Assembly: GCA_016630955.3 (NCBI GenBank)
Contig: CM049986.1
Span: forward strand, 2,418,001-2,482,000
Reading direction: 5' to 3'
Source of the DNA: Didymella arachidicola
Lineage: Eukaryota > Ascomycota > Dothideomycetes > Pleosporales > Didymellaceae
DNA: 64,000 nucleotides
Shown: one piece after another, positions 11,371-22,261 of the stretch
Position numbering within the stretch: position 1 is the first letter of the stretch
Layout: every line of letters starts with the position of its first letter
Notes under the pieces: model-generated
What the model saw: the letters and a program-made list of their open reading frames with translations, nothing else
Told to the model about the DNA's origin: nothing
The model's database searches: none
Program-made: the position numbers and the translations under genes

Positions 11371-12562
11371 GCTGAGGAACTACTTATGCTGGGGTCGACT
11401 GAATTGTACAGGTTAAAGTAAAGCTATCTGGCTCAGAAGTATCGAGAGAGTAGGTTCCGTTTGAGCTGAGGCTAAGCAGCAGGTGAAGGAGCCCAACCAC
11501 GAATTCTCATAATCTTATATAACATCGCTCATATCCACCTGAGCGCAGATCCAGCGCGGCCCTAATTGAGCTTGACATCTGCACTGATCCTTGGCCAAGC
11601 ATGCGTGTACAAAGCATAGGAGCTGCAGGGGAACGTCCTTCACTTGATCGAGCATTTGTGATTGGCTCCAGCTGCAGACTCGTAGAACTCGAGTCTTCCA
11701 TCGGCGACTCCAAAGGCGCTCTGTCGCAATCCTATTCGGGTTAGCTAGTGGGGTCCTTATGGACCGGCACGTTTCGTGGACTAGGTAGCGAACATTTCCA
11801 CGGTATTCGCGAGTGATGCGGCGTGCGTGCTCGTATATGCCTACCAGGGTACCCTTTTACAGGGCACCCGTCGCCATTGTGCAATTTTACGTTCGCAAAA
11901 GTCGGGAGGAAGAATTTTCGAATGTTTGAATGCCTGGCGCTGATGCTGAACTGGCACGAACTGTGGTGCATGCTCAATTCAACGGCCAAATCACAAGCGG
12001 CGCTTGGTTCCCAGACTAAGTTGGCGTATGCGGGGCATAATCCGCTGTAGGGAAGCGACGATGGATCACGGGGGCATTTTAATTCCGCTCCCATTTTGAG
12101 ATGACCTACTGGCTGGTTGAGGACAATAATTCATAGACTAGAATGCAGATCGTAAGCGAGGGATACAGAGCAGTACTGACACCTAAACTATCCGGTACCA
12201 ACAGCTCGAGTCGCACTTCTCGAGTAGTAACAGTGTTGATCGAGAGCGGCATTCCTGTTCACCAGTCGGCTTTGAGTGCTCCGCAATTGGCCGACTCGTA
12301 CCCAGGTTATTGTTCCGAACGAACCATGCGATACGCCGGTTGCTTGCGTGCGCGTGCACTTTGTCCTCCACGCTAAGCGATATGCTCGGGTCCTGACTTC
12401 ATCAAATCGCTTGGTGCAGTAGTAGCCAGCTTCAGTAATGTACAGACAATATTGTTGATATCCTAGAAGTATTGATTCTCGTGACCGTATCTGCTTTATG
12501 GCCTTGGCAGTCTGATGCCACGACCTTGTGCGCATGCACGTACATACAGCAGTCATTGGGAC
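11371..12562. other. Gene-free stretch upstream of the P450
   Basis: About 1.2 kb with only short, overlapping, unconvincing frames. It presumably contains the P450 promoter at its left end and the 3' end of the next gene at its right end. Confidence 0.5.
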
Positions 12563-13879
12563 TCAGTCATCGATATGAATCGAGCAGGTGGACGACTTCT
12601 GGCGACCCCGGTGGGAAACACCAGTACTGACGAGTTCGCAATACGCCGTATAAGCACCTTTGAACCCAGTGAAAGAAGCCTGGTGTTCTTTCCATGTGGC
12701 TCTCCCACATTTGTAGAATGAACTAATCGGTCCTGGGAATCCTGTTAGGATATGTTCAAGACCAGTCTGCTTATTTTCGCATGAGCAGTCTCCGAATACG
12801 ATATCCCGTGTGTGCGGGTCAAAGATGAGTGTGGTGACTATGCGATCGCAATGGCTCTTGAGAATGCTGAACTCGAGCTCATGACCGTGATCGTTGTGCA
12901 CCTCGTCACCACCTGCTCCGCTATCCACTCTTTTGAGGTCTGTCCGCTTGAGCATCGATTGTTGCATTACCGATAACGTATCTGACATCCTATGCAGCCT
13001 CGGACGATCAAATATCCAGTAGACTTTGACGTACTCCAGGCCCTTAACTTTGAGCAACGGATGGATCCAGGAGGCAACCCAAGGCCGTGAAGAGCCACTC
13101 TTCTCGATCTCCCATGTCAGGCATTCTGATAGTGATTGTGGCTGACTGTCTCCATAGCCAGACTGCGACTCGATCGTCAAATGGAGCTGTCGCAGCTGAG
13201 CCACCGACGATGCTAACAGATCACAAAAGTCTGTGAAGTAGTGGAAAGCATGCTGCAGCACCAAACAGTCGGAAGACCTGGTAGTACGTGGGAAGTGAGC
13301 TTCAGCAGTGCCTCTCATATTATTGTCTTCCGTCAGAACCATTTCAATCGATGATAGAAGAGGCAGTGCTGTTGGAGAGAGATCTTGAATATAAGCAAGC
13401 GCAGTCGAGACGGGAAATTTACCAGTGAAACTGAATGTGTTCTTCTTGTAGAACAAGGGTCGTGCCTCATCATATATCATCCGACAGACCTGTAATAACT
13501 GTATGGTAATCCCGTCGTTGTGATGTGCATGATTGGGTCTTGGACATGTTGCTCCCAGCTGGTAAGTCATCTGGGCTCGCTTGGGTTCCATCCACGTACC
13601 GCCTTGAATGTCGACGTTGAGATCGTATGTGGGGAGAGACCAGGTCCTGCGGTGAATCACCTTGCGATTCAGAGGAAAAGCTTCGTGAAGTTGAGGAGAA
13701 GAAGCACATGGATAGCCAGTGTGCTTGCGATAGCCAGGACCTCTGACAACAGCGCATTCGATGGGTATTGTATGGCGGACAAGCGCATGCTCGTAGATAA
13801 GTTCTCTCAATTCGCGGGGAAGGCGAAGCAACCTGGAAGGATACGAAACGCGTTCATTGATGTTGCTGGAAGAAGCCAT
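12563..13879 (-). CDS. F-box-like fungal protein (DUF7730-type N terminus)
   Basis: An intronless frame of 438 residues from ATG 13879. An in-frame ATG at 14074 would add 65 residues without domain character, so the inner Met, four residues before INERVSYP, is preferred. The N-terminal motif FxLPRELRELIYEHAL is the short F-box-related helix common in ascomycete proteins of unknown function. Further in, LLQVCRMIYDEARPLFYKKNTFSF is the second hallmark of this class. The rest has no recognisable domain. Function unknown; a ubiquitin-ligase adaptor role is only a guess from the helix. Confidence 0.75.
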   Translation of the reverse strand: MASSSNINERVSYPSRLLRLPRELRELIYEHALVRHTIPIECAVVRGPGYRKHTGYPCASSPQLHEAFPLNRKVIHRRTWSLPTYDLNVDIQGGTWMEPKRAQMTYQLGATCPRPNHAHHNDGITIQLLQVCRMIYDEARPLFYKKNTFSFTGKFPVSTALAYIQDLSPTALPLLSSIEMVLTEDNNMRGTAEAHFPRTTRSSDCLVLQHAFHYFTDFCDLLASSVAQLRQLHLTIESQSGYGDSQPQSLSECLTWEIEKSGSSRPWVASWIHPLLKVKGLEYVKVYWIFDRPRLHRMSDTLSVMQQSMLKRTDLKRVDSGAGGDEVHNDHGHELEFSILKSHCDRIVTTLIFDPHTRDIVFGDCSCENKQTGLEHILTGFPGPISSFYKCGRATWKEHQASFTGFKGAYTAYCELVSTGVSHRGRQKSSTCSIHIDD

Positions 13880-14150
13880 GGTAGTTTTGTTCTCGTAGAC
13901 ACGCGTAATTGCTTGTAAGGTGACCATAGTAGGACTGTAGTGACGACCATCAATGCTCTTGAGTCTTGAATCCGAGGTGGTGACGACATGCAGCGCTAAT
14001 GCGGCACTACCACGGTCGTACCTTCTATGCAGTACCTGATAAGACTCTTTGTTTGTAGTTTCTGCTTGTTGCAATAATTAAGGAGCTCTGATCTGCGTTA
14101 TGGGGTATCATGTCATGAATGTCGTTATTCGTACCGCCTTCAAGGCACCA

Positions 14151-15500
14151 CTATGCAAGCCTTACATGACCACATGCACCGCACACTCCGGCATCGTCGG
14201 CATTGATATAGAGACTTCCTCTGCAAGGTTCGTTCTCGCACTTCCAGTGATCGACAAGGTCTGACCTGAGCACGTTCGAGCAGGTATTGCAGGTCAAGGA
14301 TCCGGGCTCGTTCGTGAGAGAACAGACTTTACACGAGACCGGCTTGGCTGGGGGCTTACTCGGTGGCATAGTAACCGTGGCGCCTGAGAATTTCTCCGAT
14401 CTTTCCCAGGATTCATCAAGATACACAACACGTGCTAAAGATAAGTCTTTATCTTCTGCTGGCGATTGATCGGAACGCAGATTCTGCTTCTTGGCATTAG
14501 GTAGTGGGCTTACCAAGGAGGCAGGCTTCTCTTGAGGCGTGATGTTGTGGATCTCGTCCATCTCTCTTCGTGCGTTGCCTTCCTTGTCGTCTTCGTCTTC
14601 ACAAATCTTGACTAGAGCGCGACCCTTATCATCAATGAGCTTCGACCCATCGACGTCGAATGCTGCGTCGGCCGGATCGATCTCATCATGTGTCTCACTC
14701 TCTGAGATCTCTTCTTCCTTGACAATCAGCTCTTCTGGCTCCTTCTTCGCAGGTTCAAACCGGGCTAACGCGGCTGCAGCTCTCAGTTCTCGACCCCGAG
14801 CACTGCCTGCTACCCTGGGCTTGCCCTTTTTCGGCACTCCACCTTCAAGCTTGATCTTAGCATCGTTGTCTGCACCCAACGACTGGCCGCCAGCCCCGAA
14901 TTTCTTCAGAATGCGTCGCTGCTTTCGCTCAGCATAGGAGAGTGTTTCTTTCTCCTTACTGCCTCTCTTCCTCTTCTTCGACCTGCGTCCATAGGCGCCA
15001 CCACAAAGATGCTCAGGCACGTCGCCCATATCAACCTGGCTCGTCCGGTCATTGCCGGTCTCTAATCCTCTGCCTCGACCCCACATGCCTTCTCCAGTGT
15101 AGTTCCTCGCCCAAAGAGCGCGCAGGTCGACTGCGTAGGCATCCCTGACCTTCCAGAATGCCTTTGAGTGATTCATCTGCTTGCAATGAGCCAGCTCATG
15201 TACCATGACCATCTCGACCATGCGTTGCGGTAGCCATCGCCCTTTCCGATCTCGAAGTACGAGCTGTATTACTTCGCCGGCATTGAAATTGCGGCCAACG
15301 AACTCATTGTTGTATGGAAACTCTTCGAGTGCTTGCACCAGAATTGTATTTGCCTTCATAAACGGGTAGCATATCGCGGCGACTCGATTAAGGATTCGTT
15401 CGGCGGTCGTCGAGGTCGGCCCTGGTATCGTGCGAATGAAGTTGATCAAGGCATTAGGTCGTTGGGTGCGCTCGTTGATGCGCTCGAACCCTAGCGGCAT
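14151..15500 (-). CDS. WLM-domain metalloprotease with C-terminal zinc fingers (Wss1-like)
   Basis: The WLM (Wss1-like) family are zinc proteases; Wss1/Spartan relatives clear DNA-protein crosslinks and SUMO conjugates. The frame is intronless. The start is placed at 15500 (MPLGFERIN), seven codons inside a possible longer start at 15521, giving 449 residues. The domain begins with RPNALINFIRTIPG and reaches the active site VHELAHCKQMNH, i.e. HExxHxxxxxH with ligands near residues 101, 105 and 111. A basic, acidic and disordered middle follows. The C terminus has a RanBP2-type finger (CKVCSLTNEPGSLTCNTC) and a second with wider first spacing (WKCENEPC...CGACG). SIM- or p97-binding motifs were not resolved. 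Confidence 0.88.
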   Translation of the reverse strand: MPLGFERINERTQRPNALINFIRTIPGPTSTTAERILNRVAAICYPFMKANTILVQALEEFPYNNEFVGRNFNAGEVIQLVLRDRKGRWLPQRMVEMVMVHELAHCKQMNHSKAFWKVRDAYAVDLRALWARNYTGEGMWGRGRGLETGNDRTSQVDMGDVPEHLCGGAYGRRSKKRKRGSKEKETLSYAERKQRRILKKFGAGGQSLGADNDAKIKLEGGVPKKGKPRVAGSARGRELRAAAALARFEPAKKEPEELIVKEEEISESETHDEIDPADAAFDVDGSKLIDDKGRALVKICEDEDDKEGNARREMDEIHNITPQEKPASLVSPLPNAKKQNLRSDQSPAEDKDLSLARVVYLDESWERSEKFSGATVTMPPSKPPAKPVSCKVCSLTNEPGSLTCNTCSNVLRSDLVDHWKCENEPCRGSLYINADDAGVCGACGHVRLA

Positions 15501-15521
15501 GACGGCGGTGGGTGCACACAC

Positions 15522-17381
15522 AGCAGAGCATCAAAGGGGAAGAGCTACGTGTTTAGCGGGGTGAGTTGTACAGGTGTGTACATGGACAAGAAGCCGAGGT
15601 GAATGTACAAGCGCGCGCAGGTGCAGCCCACGGACCATGGTGGCAACAATTTGGCCCTAGCGGCCGAGCTCAGGACGCGTTCGCGTCACTAAATCACGCC
15701 TTCAACTTTGTCCCTTTCTTGAATATCATCGGCCTGTATGCTTGGGTCAAAACCACGCACTCTTCGTCGCCTCCTGCTTTGTTGTTAGGGAGCTGGCGAG
15801 AAACAGACTGTTGTCACATGCTACTGCTGCGGGGCTTCGTCAACATCACTTCATTCTTGTTACTTGGCTCGATCACTCTATGCGTCCATTGGAGGCACAT
15901 CGATACACTTAGGTCGCTTTTAACACCCAACTTGCTTGCATGTATAGTCATTTGAGCGGGTCAGAGATTGCACCATGGAAGCCGAAGTCCGACATGCAGA
16001 CCGATAGACTATTGACTGCTTGCTTCAGGTGACCAACACCCAAGCTTACACAAAGTCAGGGACTTCGTCTTTTGGATAATATCAAAGTTCACATTTATAT
16101 AGGTTGAACGATAATCGGCGACTTTATGACCTCAACGACCTACAAGTCCGCTGATAGGTGATACTAGCTCGCCGGAAAGCTGCAAAGTGTACAGTATAGG
16201 TATCATCATTACCGACTTGGTATTTGATTGGTGTGCTTGGCCCTACCCATTTAAAGTATCGTACAGAGCAAGTAGAATGGGTGAAGCTAAACGCTTTACT
16301 GGGTTATTGGCGGCTCTCCGCACAGCCTAGCTCTTGGCGCTCAGCATCTGCGCGCCAGCCCCATGACTACGTTCCAGGCGCACAGCTCTCGACTACTCCA
16401 TGGTAGACGCACGGGTACAGGCGACTTTTTATCGTACTGGCACAAGGAAACTTCCATCTGTCGCAGAGATCTTCAGGCTGGACCCTGTTCCGGTACCTAG
16501 GTAGCATTCAAGGACCAGATCTGCAGTGCCAACACTACCTAAGTATAGGCAATGCTGGTTTAAGCGATTAAGCGAGCCTCGATGTTTTGGGCAAGCCGCC
16601 TTACAGCAAGTCGAAAGGCGAAAGGTGCAGAGCTGTCTTGCTGAGGGCAAGCACCTGGCAAGATGCAGCTGGACGATAGTTGTCGCAGTTGGCAAGCCTC
16701 ATCGTCAACACATCTTCTGCTCCTGAAGTCAAGTTTTCACCTTGTGCCGCTTTCGTCGAGGAGGATTTGGGGAGCCGACCAACCGGCAATCTTTGGCATT
16801 TACAAAGACCTTTAGACTGCACGCTAATGTACGCTGGCGGCTGGCCGACGGGGAACATCCCAGACAGTAACCGTACGGGTTCTTTCCTGTGGTAGTCGAA
16901 GCCTTGCTCGCCGTTCTGGAGGAGGCTGAGGAGCCTGTTGCTCGGGTAAGTCATGGCCAGCTTGGGCCAGCCCACGCGCGACAGTAGCGGATCCCCGACT
17001 CGTACGTACTCGATCGGCCTCTTCCTGACTATCAGATCGCTTCTAGTTGGCTGGGAGATCCTGTCCAGTGGACTTGTCGGTGTCCTGCGCTCAAAAAGGC
17101 AAACCTAGTGTCAACTATTTCGGGGCAAGCGAGCTGGCGAAGCTCGGCCTCGCCAACCTAGGCGCCTTGCCAAGCGAGACCATGAGGACTTCGAGGTCCC
17201 AAGTGGCGAAGCGAGACTTCTGTGGAGAATCATATCGAGGAGAAGACTGGATCTCAACGGTGGAGACACGTATAAGGCACAGCTCTGTGCCCAGTTTGAG
17301 ACAACCAGCTCACTCTCGTTTCAATTTGTCGATAATAACAAGCGTCTTTCGAGCATTCGAATTGCTGTTCGATCATTCAAT
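15522..17381. other. Gene-free divergent intergenic region
   Basis: About 1.9 kb between the divergently transcribed WLM protease and peroxidase. Several short frames exist on both strands but none has domain character or linked splice sites. It must hold both promoters; no specific site is claimed. Confidence 0.5.
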
Positions 17382-18482
17382 ATGTTTCGCAAACTCATCC
17401 TCGCATTGGCCTTCCTCTCTCTCACCTTACTCGCCCTTGCCAGTCCAATGGAACAACGAGAGGCAGCACCAGGATTGATCGATGATCTCCTGAAAGAAGC
17501 GCTTCCAGAACTCGCAAAGCTCATTAAGGATGTGCTCGCTGGTGTAAAGTCTGGAATCGACAACAACAAGTCGAACAAACCAATTGTCTGCTTATCAACC
17601 GTTGACTCCTGCTGCGCATGTACGTTTGCAAAAATCCTCCTCCTCAACTTATCACTGACAACTTCCCAAGGGTATGATGTGTCTGCAGAACTCACAAAAC
17701 TATTCGTACAGGCAGATGGTCAGTGCAACGACAATGCCCGTGCCGCAATTCGATTCGGTTTCCACGATGCCGGTTCCTGGGATAAGTCATCCGCTTATGG
17801 TGGTGCGGATGGATCCCTTCTGATGGACTTCGGCGAGGAAACTCGAGACGAAAACAACGGACTTCAAGGCATCCGCCAAGTTCTTAAGGCGGTGCAGTCG
17901 AAATACAAGATTGGGTACGCAGACCTTGTTCAGTATGCACACAACCACGCCACCATTTCCTGCCCAAAGGGACCTCGCATTCGAACATTCGTCGGTCGTA
18001 GAGATGCAACACAAGCTGCACCAACTGGCCTGATGCCAGACGTACACGACAGCGCGGACAACCTCATCGCTCTTTTCGAAGCCAAGGGATTTTCCGCTCA
18101 CGACCTCGCCGCCCTCGTCGGCGCCCACGCCACAGCAAAGCAGCGATTTGTCGACGTCAAGCAGGCCGAGAAGCCCCTCGACACTAGTGTGGGCGTGTGG
18201 GACGTTAACTTCTACAACGACACGTTGAACCAGGAGACCACGCCCAACGACAAGATCTTCGTGCTACCTTCCGATAAGGTGCTCAGCGTGCACCCCAAGG
18301 TCAGCGATGAGTGGAAGTCCTTCGTCGGCGACCAGCCTCACTGGAACGAGGACTATGCGAAGGCGTACATCAGGATGAGCTTGAATGGCGTGACAAACTT
18401 CAAAGATTTGAGGGATTGCACACGGACGCTTCCTGCGAGCAGACCTAATTACCAGGCGCCGAAGCCGAAGAAACAGTTATAG
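17382..18482 (+). CDS. Secreted class II haem peroxidase
   Basis: Fungal class II peroxidase (ligninase-like fold, CAZy AA2-type). It oxidises substrates with hydrogen peroxide outside the cell. Residues 1 to about 20 are a signal peptide (MFRKLILALAFLSL..ALAS). Exons 17382-17619 and 17671-18482 flank a 51-nt intron; splicing gives CCAWYDVSAEL and 349 residues. Distal Arg107 and His111 lie in RFGFHDAG, calcium/structural GGADGSL follows, and the proximal His is 232 in ALVGAHAT. No Mn-binding triad or surface Trp of true ligninases is evident, so a generic or atypical peroxidase is likely. The intron is a multiple of three without stop, so the unspliced frame also stays open. Confidence 0.88.
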   Translation: MFRKLILALAFLSLTLLALASPMEQREAAPGLIDDLLKEALPELAKLIKDVLAGVKSGIDNNKSNKPIVCLSTVDSCCACTFAKILLLNLSLTTSQGYDVSAELTKLFVQADGQCNDNARAAIRFGFHDAGSWDKSSAYGGADGSLLMDFGEETRDENNGLQGIRQVLKAVQSKYKIGYADLVQYAHNHATISCPKGPRIRTFVGRRDATQAAPTGLMPDVHDSADNLIALFEAKGFSAHDLAALVGAHATAKQRFVDVKQAEKPLDTSVGVWDVNFYNDTLNQETTPNDKIFVLPSDKVLSVHPKVSDEWKSFVGDQPHWNEDYAKAYIRMSLNGVTNFKDLRDCTRTLPASRPNYQAPKPKKQL

Positions 18483-18995
18483 TAAGACGTTGTTCTACTT
18501 GTTCGCACTTTATACCCCCATTTGATAGCTGTTAATGACATCGTAAACACTCGCGAGAGACTTACAATGCGTATCTGGTTGTTGATCACCAGAAGTCACT
18601 GGCTGTAGCGGACGTTCATCGCCGTTGCTATGCTGGATCAAGGCGGGGCAAACCCCCTCATTAAGGCAATCCACCAACACCAACACCAGAAGCGGATTGA
18701 TGCTTCCATCAAGACAATCTGAGCACAATATCCGCAATAGAGACAGTTCATTGGTGTCGCGCCTCAGAAGCGTGATGGCAAATGGCCTTCGGCAAGGCTT
18801 CCACCGTCCAGACTCTCGGGTCTAGCCAATGCCGCAGGCAGAATCTAGGCCACCAAGCACGCGTTGCCCTTTCTGGTGCCTGCCTAATTCCACCCCTAAT
18901 CCGGGAATACACAAATATCTTGTCAAGAGTCACTGCATTACTGCCATAACAATCACACCCCGCGCAATTGACTTACTCCGGCTACTCGTTCAAAC
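18483..18995. other. Intergenic spacer
   Basis: 513 bp between two plus-strand genes. It holds the peroxidase 3' end and the promoter of the large F-box gene. No further gene seen. Confidence 0.5.
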
Positions 18996-21900
18996 ATGGG
19001 CTACGAAGCCTACTGCGCTTTATGCAGCGGTCCACTTAATATTGGCGCAGTAACCTTTGGCTCCAGGGAACGAAAGGCTCTCCGAAAGCGAAGGAAGCAA
19101 ATCGCAAGGGAAATTATGACAAGAAACAAGCAAGAGCCAGGCGAACCGAGTGACTCCGAAGATGAAGATAACGACGATGACGATCAGATGGAGGATGGAG
19201 ACGACATTGAGGACGAAAAGAAACCGGACGTACCTAATCCTTTCGCAAAGCCAGTGGAACCCAGCTGGGGTGACACCGATGATGAAAGTGAGGACGATGA
19301 GATGGAAGATGCTTATGAAGTTTCTGCTTCCTCATCTGACAGCGAGTCTCTCCGTAGCACGGATACAGACTTCTATCCTAGGGGGATCGCGGACGTCCGT
19401 CGACGTACACCATCGCCTGATCCGCGTACACTTCGGGATCCTGACTCTTGGTCTCAATGGTCTGAGCTCTCGATTAACGAGAGCTTTAATCCTTACGAGT
19501 CGAGATACAAGGATACCGACACAAGCAGCATGGGCTCCTACGAGGAAAGGCACGCCTACGACCCCGAGAAGCTGCAAGCTGACGAGATCAGATGGCTCAA
19601 CCGCAGTCGCGTCCTTGCATTCAACCCTGATGCTTCTGGTATGACCAAGGCTTTCATTTCTGGTCGTGGCCGCTATGATGACTATGGCAGCTTCTCGGTC
19701 AGCATACCAGGTCGAGATCCAAATGACAACCACGAGGGTGATCTGCCTTGCTACCACGCCTACAACCCGGACCAGATACCTTGTTTTCCTTTTCATGAGG
19801 AGTGCTACAAGATACTAGCAAAAATTCTTGGCTACGAGAAGTATCAAGTCATTGACAAGGATGTTCTCTATGCCGTCATGACAGCTCATGGTCACGACAG
19901 GGGGTTGAAGTTACCCTATGGGAGTATCAATGGTGCAGACCAATTCTGGGAGTGCATACCGGGCGAGGAGTTCTCAGTCTGTGATCCTGGACCTCGGCTT
20001 GGATTTGAAGATGTGCTACAGAGCATGCTACCAGCAAGTTTGTTCGAGAGAGACACTGCGTCATTTGCTTCATTTAGTCAAGTCCAACACGATCCATGGC
20101 ACCTCGTACCTTATGACGTTCTACTGGACATATTCGAGCATGTTCATACCGACGATATGCTGGCTCTCATGAACGCATCGACTCACGTCCTGGCGACGAC
20201 TCGTAACGTGGCATTCTGGAAGCACATGCTGCGCTTACGTATCACACCATGGTTCTGGGAGCTAGAAGTCCTGCTCAAGAACGCGGCCTTGCCCAAAACC
20301 TTCAATTACAAAAGTTTCTTTGTCTGGGTCAACAAGGTCACAGATCCCGAGTATGGAATTGACGGGCCCTTCATGGGTATCGCCAATCGCCGCCGCATCT
20401 GGGAGGCATGCCAGCCTCTTCTGCCTATGTACAGATACAAGGTCGCTCCTCTCTCATATTCAGAGCCAGAGAATGAAGAGGCGAAAGCTGTGCTCAACCG
20501 TGCAGAAAGCTTCCACATGCCTATCGTGAGCTATCCCTTGCTAAAGGGAGCTACCACCGTGTCTGCGCAGTTTGTCTGCTCGTGGCATGAAATCAGGCAT
20601 CGCGCCTGCGTTTTTGACACGTACTGGAACGACAATAGCGCATTGGTGGGCGTCTCAGTCACCTTTGGTGCCGTTCAGAGAGTGTTTGGAAACACCGGAG
20701 GCCGGCCAGGCCTACAGTTGCATATCGATGCACACGAGTGGATTCAAGAGATTATAGTATCTCTGAAGGACTGTAACATGTTCGAAGAAAGCATAGATCG
20801 GAGGCACTACAGCACATCCTTGTCTCACAGGGAAAGCGCAGTCGGACAAAGCTACATCTATGGCATGGAGGTGAGCAGGTCAAGATCCCTCCAATCCTGG
20901 AATGCTACTAAGACTATCAGATCATCTTGACTTCGGGACGATCTAAGGTTGTTGAAGACCATGGCGTCAATACACGTACTTTTCTCGTCCTACCAAACAT
21001 GTACCTCATCGGACTCACTGGCCAAATTGATACAGTAAGCCACCATATACTAGACAACCCCAGGTGCCAATCTGGGACCTGATATCTCTGACGCCTGATA
21101 TTAGAACGGCGTGATCTCTCGCCTCGGCCTTCTACAATCGCACCACCCGGAGCAGAATCTACATGCTCCCAAACCGTCCTACACACGTGCTCAGACAATG
21201 CTTTGGGGCACTTCCGCGTTGAGTCTCTATACAGGCTCTGGTTCCTCGCCATCTAGCCCAATTTGGCATAACAAATTCTACAATCTGCATTCCTTCACAT
21301 CCGGTAATGTAAGATACGATGGCGGGGAGCTGCCAGCTGCCATGCTCCCGCACCACATTCTTCTCTGGAGCGAGACTCCCGAAGCACTCAGAGAGGTACG
21401 CCGCATATCTGCATTCAGTATTGTGGGAGGATATACCAGCAGCGGTACCGAACGGTGGCCAAATCCTGATCTACTAGGCTTCACATATTATCGGGAGAAC
21501 GGAGGAGGTGAGGAAGAGCTCGCGAATGAACACATAGGCACATTCGGTCCTGTACCTTATCAAGCACCAGAGTGGACGGAAGAGGGTTGGTGGAACGATA
21601 AGAAGTGGGTTGACGAAGATGGCAAGCGAGTGAAGCCGCTAAACCCGAGCGATCTAAATCTTGCAGGCAGATTCGAGCCTTTCGATGAGAAGCAGATGTT
21701 GCACTTTAGAGTTGACGGCGCTGGAGGTGAGGAAGTCACAGAGATCCATGTCGATGAGGACTTCAAGGCTATCAAACTCAAAACGAACAAGGGCAGGGAG
21801 TGCTACTGGGGAGAGGGGAGGAGGAATCAGTGGCATGTTAAGGTTGCAAATGATGTGGAGTATATTGCAGGTCTGAGTGTTTGTTTCGGCAGGCTCGGAG

Positions 21901-21998
21901 GGTTCAGTTGGAGGTCAAAGATGCATAGCCATTGCAAGCTTAGTGAGCTGGGTATTGTGATGGCTAGAAGGGATGGAGGATTATGGCAGCAGACCTGA
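18996..21998 (+). CDS. Large F-box domain protein
   Basis: Three exons: 18996-20870, 20921-21034 and 21105-21998, with introns of 50 and 70 nt, give 960 residues. It opens with CALCSGPLN, a short Cys pair typical of fungal F-box proteins. A basic segment and a very acidic region (residues 50-110) follow. The F-box (LVPYDVLLDIFEHVHTDDMLALMNAS) sits near residues 368-395. The C-terminal half has repeating Gly/Trp-rich beta motifs, including VCFGRLGGFSWRSKMHSHCKLSELGI near the end, which look like a lectin-like or substrate-binding module. Likely an SCF ubiquitin-ligase adaptor; the substrate is unknown. Confidence 0.85.
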
Positions 21999-22261
21999 TT
22001 AGCTCTGGAAAGGGACGGATCAAGATTCAAACTACTACTGATATACACACAAACATGCTAGAACGCTTGCTACAACAATGCGGGTATAAAACGCTGATGC
22101 CACAGGCCGTTAAATCGTCAATCATGAAAGTCGTAAACCGTCTGCGCCAACAAGCAAAACAAAACATGAAAACACAGCACCGAATATCCAGAGTTCAAGT
22201 GAAGACAAACGCCGACGCCTGCACAAAGTCATCTCAAGAACACTTAGTCAGACTGCTTTGC

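Noticed and set aside
15566..17380. Several frames of 60-140 codons before the peroxidase
   Set aside because: They overlap on both strands, lack domain motifs and do not link by splice sites.
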